A stretch of 7,317 bases of DNA from Bacteroidota bacterium (GTDB lineage: Bacteria; Bacteroidota; Bacteroidia; Bacteroidales; Prolixibacteraceae). Where the stretch lies: NCBI GenBank assembly GCA_030706665.1, contig JAUZOB010000163.1, positions 1 to 7,317 of the forward strand, in the 5' to 3' direction. The position numbers and the translations under genes were made by a program. Shown here in pieces: positions 6,592-7,317 of this stretch (position 1 is its first letter; every line of letters begins with the position of its first letter). Below the pieces are notes generated by a model. That model was given only the letters and a program-made list of their open reading frames with translations, did no database searches and was not told the DNA's origin.

Positions 6592-7317
6592 ATGTCAAGG
6601 AATTCTGATGATGCGTTGAATGATTTCATGGCTATGATTATAGCAAGAAATCCGGGGGAAGTGGAATTTCATGAAGCAGTGAAAGAAGTAGCTGAGTCGT
6701 TGATGCCCTTTATTGACGAAAATCCTAAATATAAGTCTTCAAAGATTTTAGAACGCCTTGCTGAACCTGAACGGATTATAATTTTCCGTGTCCCATGGTT
6801 TGATGATAGAGGGGAGATTCAGATCAACAGAGGATTTCGCGTCGAAATGAATAGCGCTATCGGACCTTATAAAGGTGGATTGCGGTTTCATCCGGAGGTT
6901 AATTTAGGGGTTATGAAATTCTTAGCATTTGAACAGGTCTTTAAGAATAGCCTTACTTCTTTGCCGATGGGAGGAGGGAAAGGCGGTTCTGACTTTGATC
7001 CGAAAGGTAAATCTGATCATGAAGTAATGTGTTTCTGTCAGAGTTTTATGTCGGAACTCTTTCGCCATATCGGACCAGATACTGATGTTCCTGCAGGGGA
7101 TATTGGGGTTGGAGGCCGTGAGATCGGGTATCTGTTCGGACAATACAAACGGTTGAGAAATGAATTTACCGGAGCATTGACTGGTAAAGGATTAGAGTGG
7201 GGCGGAAGTTTAATCAGGCCTGAGGCCACAGGCTACGGATGTGTTTATTTTGCACAGGAAATGCTTAAAACAAAAGGACTGGATTGCAAAAACAAGATAT
7301 TTGCAATTTCAGGATCA
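6592..7317 (+). CDS. gdhA: Glutamate dehydrogenase, hexameric NAD(P)-dependent type, N-terminal part (cut by the right edge)
   Basis: The first 242 codons are present, against about 445 residues for the family, so roughly the last 200 are outside the window. The enzyme interconverts 2-oxoglutarate plus ammonium and L-glutamate in the cytoplasm, linking nitrogen assimilation to central carbon metabolism. The catalytic domain is complete here. KGGLRFHP includes Lys94, PMGGGKGGSDFDPKGKSD includes the catalytic Lys130, and VPAGDIGVGGREIGYLFG includes Asp170, all in the positions expected for the E. coli GdhA type. The window ends in IFAISGS, the start of the Rossmann fold, so the NADH/NADPH-specificity residues are not visible. 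ATG 6592 gives an N-terminus of normal length for this family. No partner gene is seen; upstream DUF4337 is on the same strand, but the 244-base gap argues for separate transcription. Confidence 0.95.
   Translation, partial: MSRNSDDALNDFMAMIIARNPGEVEFHEAVKEVAESLMPFIDENPKYKSSKILERLAEPERIIIFRVPWFDDRGEIQINRGFRVEMNSAIGPYKGGLRFHPEVNLGVMKFLAFEQVFKNSLTSLPMGGGKGGSDFDPKGKSDHEVMCFCQSFMSELFRHIGPDTDVPAGDIGVGGREIGYLFGQYKRLRNEFTGALTGKGLEWGGSLIRPEATGYGCVYFAQEMLKTKGLDCKNKIFAISGS

Overview
The window looks like a chromosome fragment from a member of the Bacteroidota, most likely Bacteroidales. The evidence is AT-rich non-coding DNA, one good match to the TAnnTTTG promoter element of that phylum, an SCKKD-type lipoprotein signal, secreted GH43 and GH3 glycosidases, and a DUF4337-like membrane protein. 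No genus can be assigned from the sequence alone.

Layout. Positions 1-731 (minus strand) hold the N-terminal 243 codons of a secreted lipoprotein whose C-terminal part lies off the left edge. A 401-bp divergent intergenic region follows, with a near-perfect 25-bp palindrome close to the lipoprotein start and a promoter match upstream of the next gene. Positions 1133-2194 encode a secreted single-domain GH43-type glycosidase. After a 445-bp gap comes a secreted GH3 glycosidase with an internal PA14 domain (2640-5146). Its reading frame is broken by an apparent one-base deletion near 2837-2839; the rest of the protein, about 770 residues, is intact. A rho-independent terminator (5221-5251) closes this unit.

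The next 550 bp (5252-5804) contain no convincing gene but hold several perfect short inverted repeats and a 30-bp direct repeat in two copies. A 180-residue three-helix membrane protein of the DUF4337 type follows at 5805-6347. From 6592 to the right edge runs the first 242 codons of a hexameric-type glutamate dehydrogenase (gdhA).

How the genes fit together. The lipoprotein, GH43 and GH3 genes form a small carbohydrate-degradation cluster. GH43 and GH3 enzymes commonly act together on arabinose-, xylose- or glucose-containing plant polysaccharides, the GH3 releasing terminal sugars. No SusC/SusD transporter pair, sensor or regulator lies in the window, so the substrate cannot be assigned. 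DUF4337 and gdhA appear unrelated to this cluster. I did not find a clearly new defence, mobile or RNA system. The most notable points are the frameshifted GH3, the operator-like palindrome, and the structured repeat region after the terminator.
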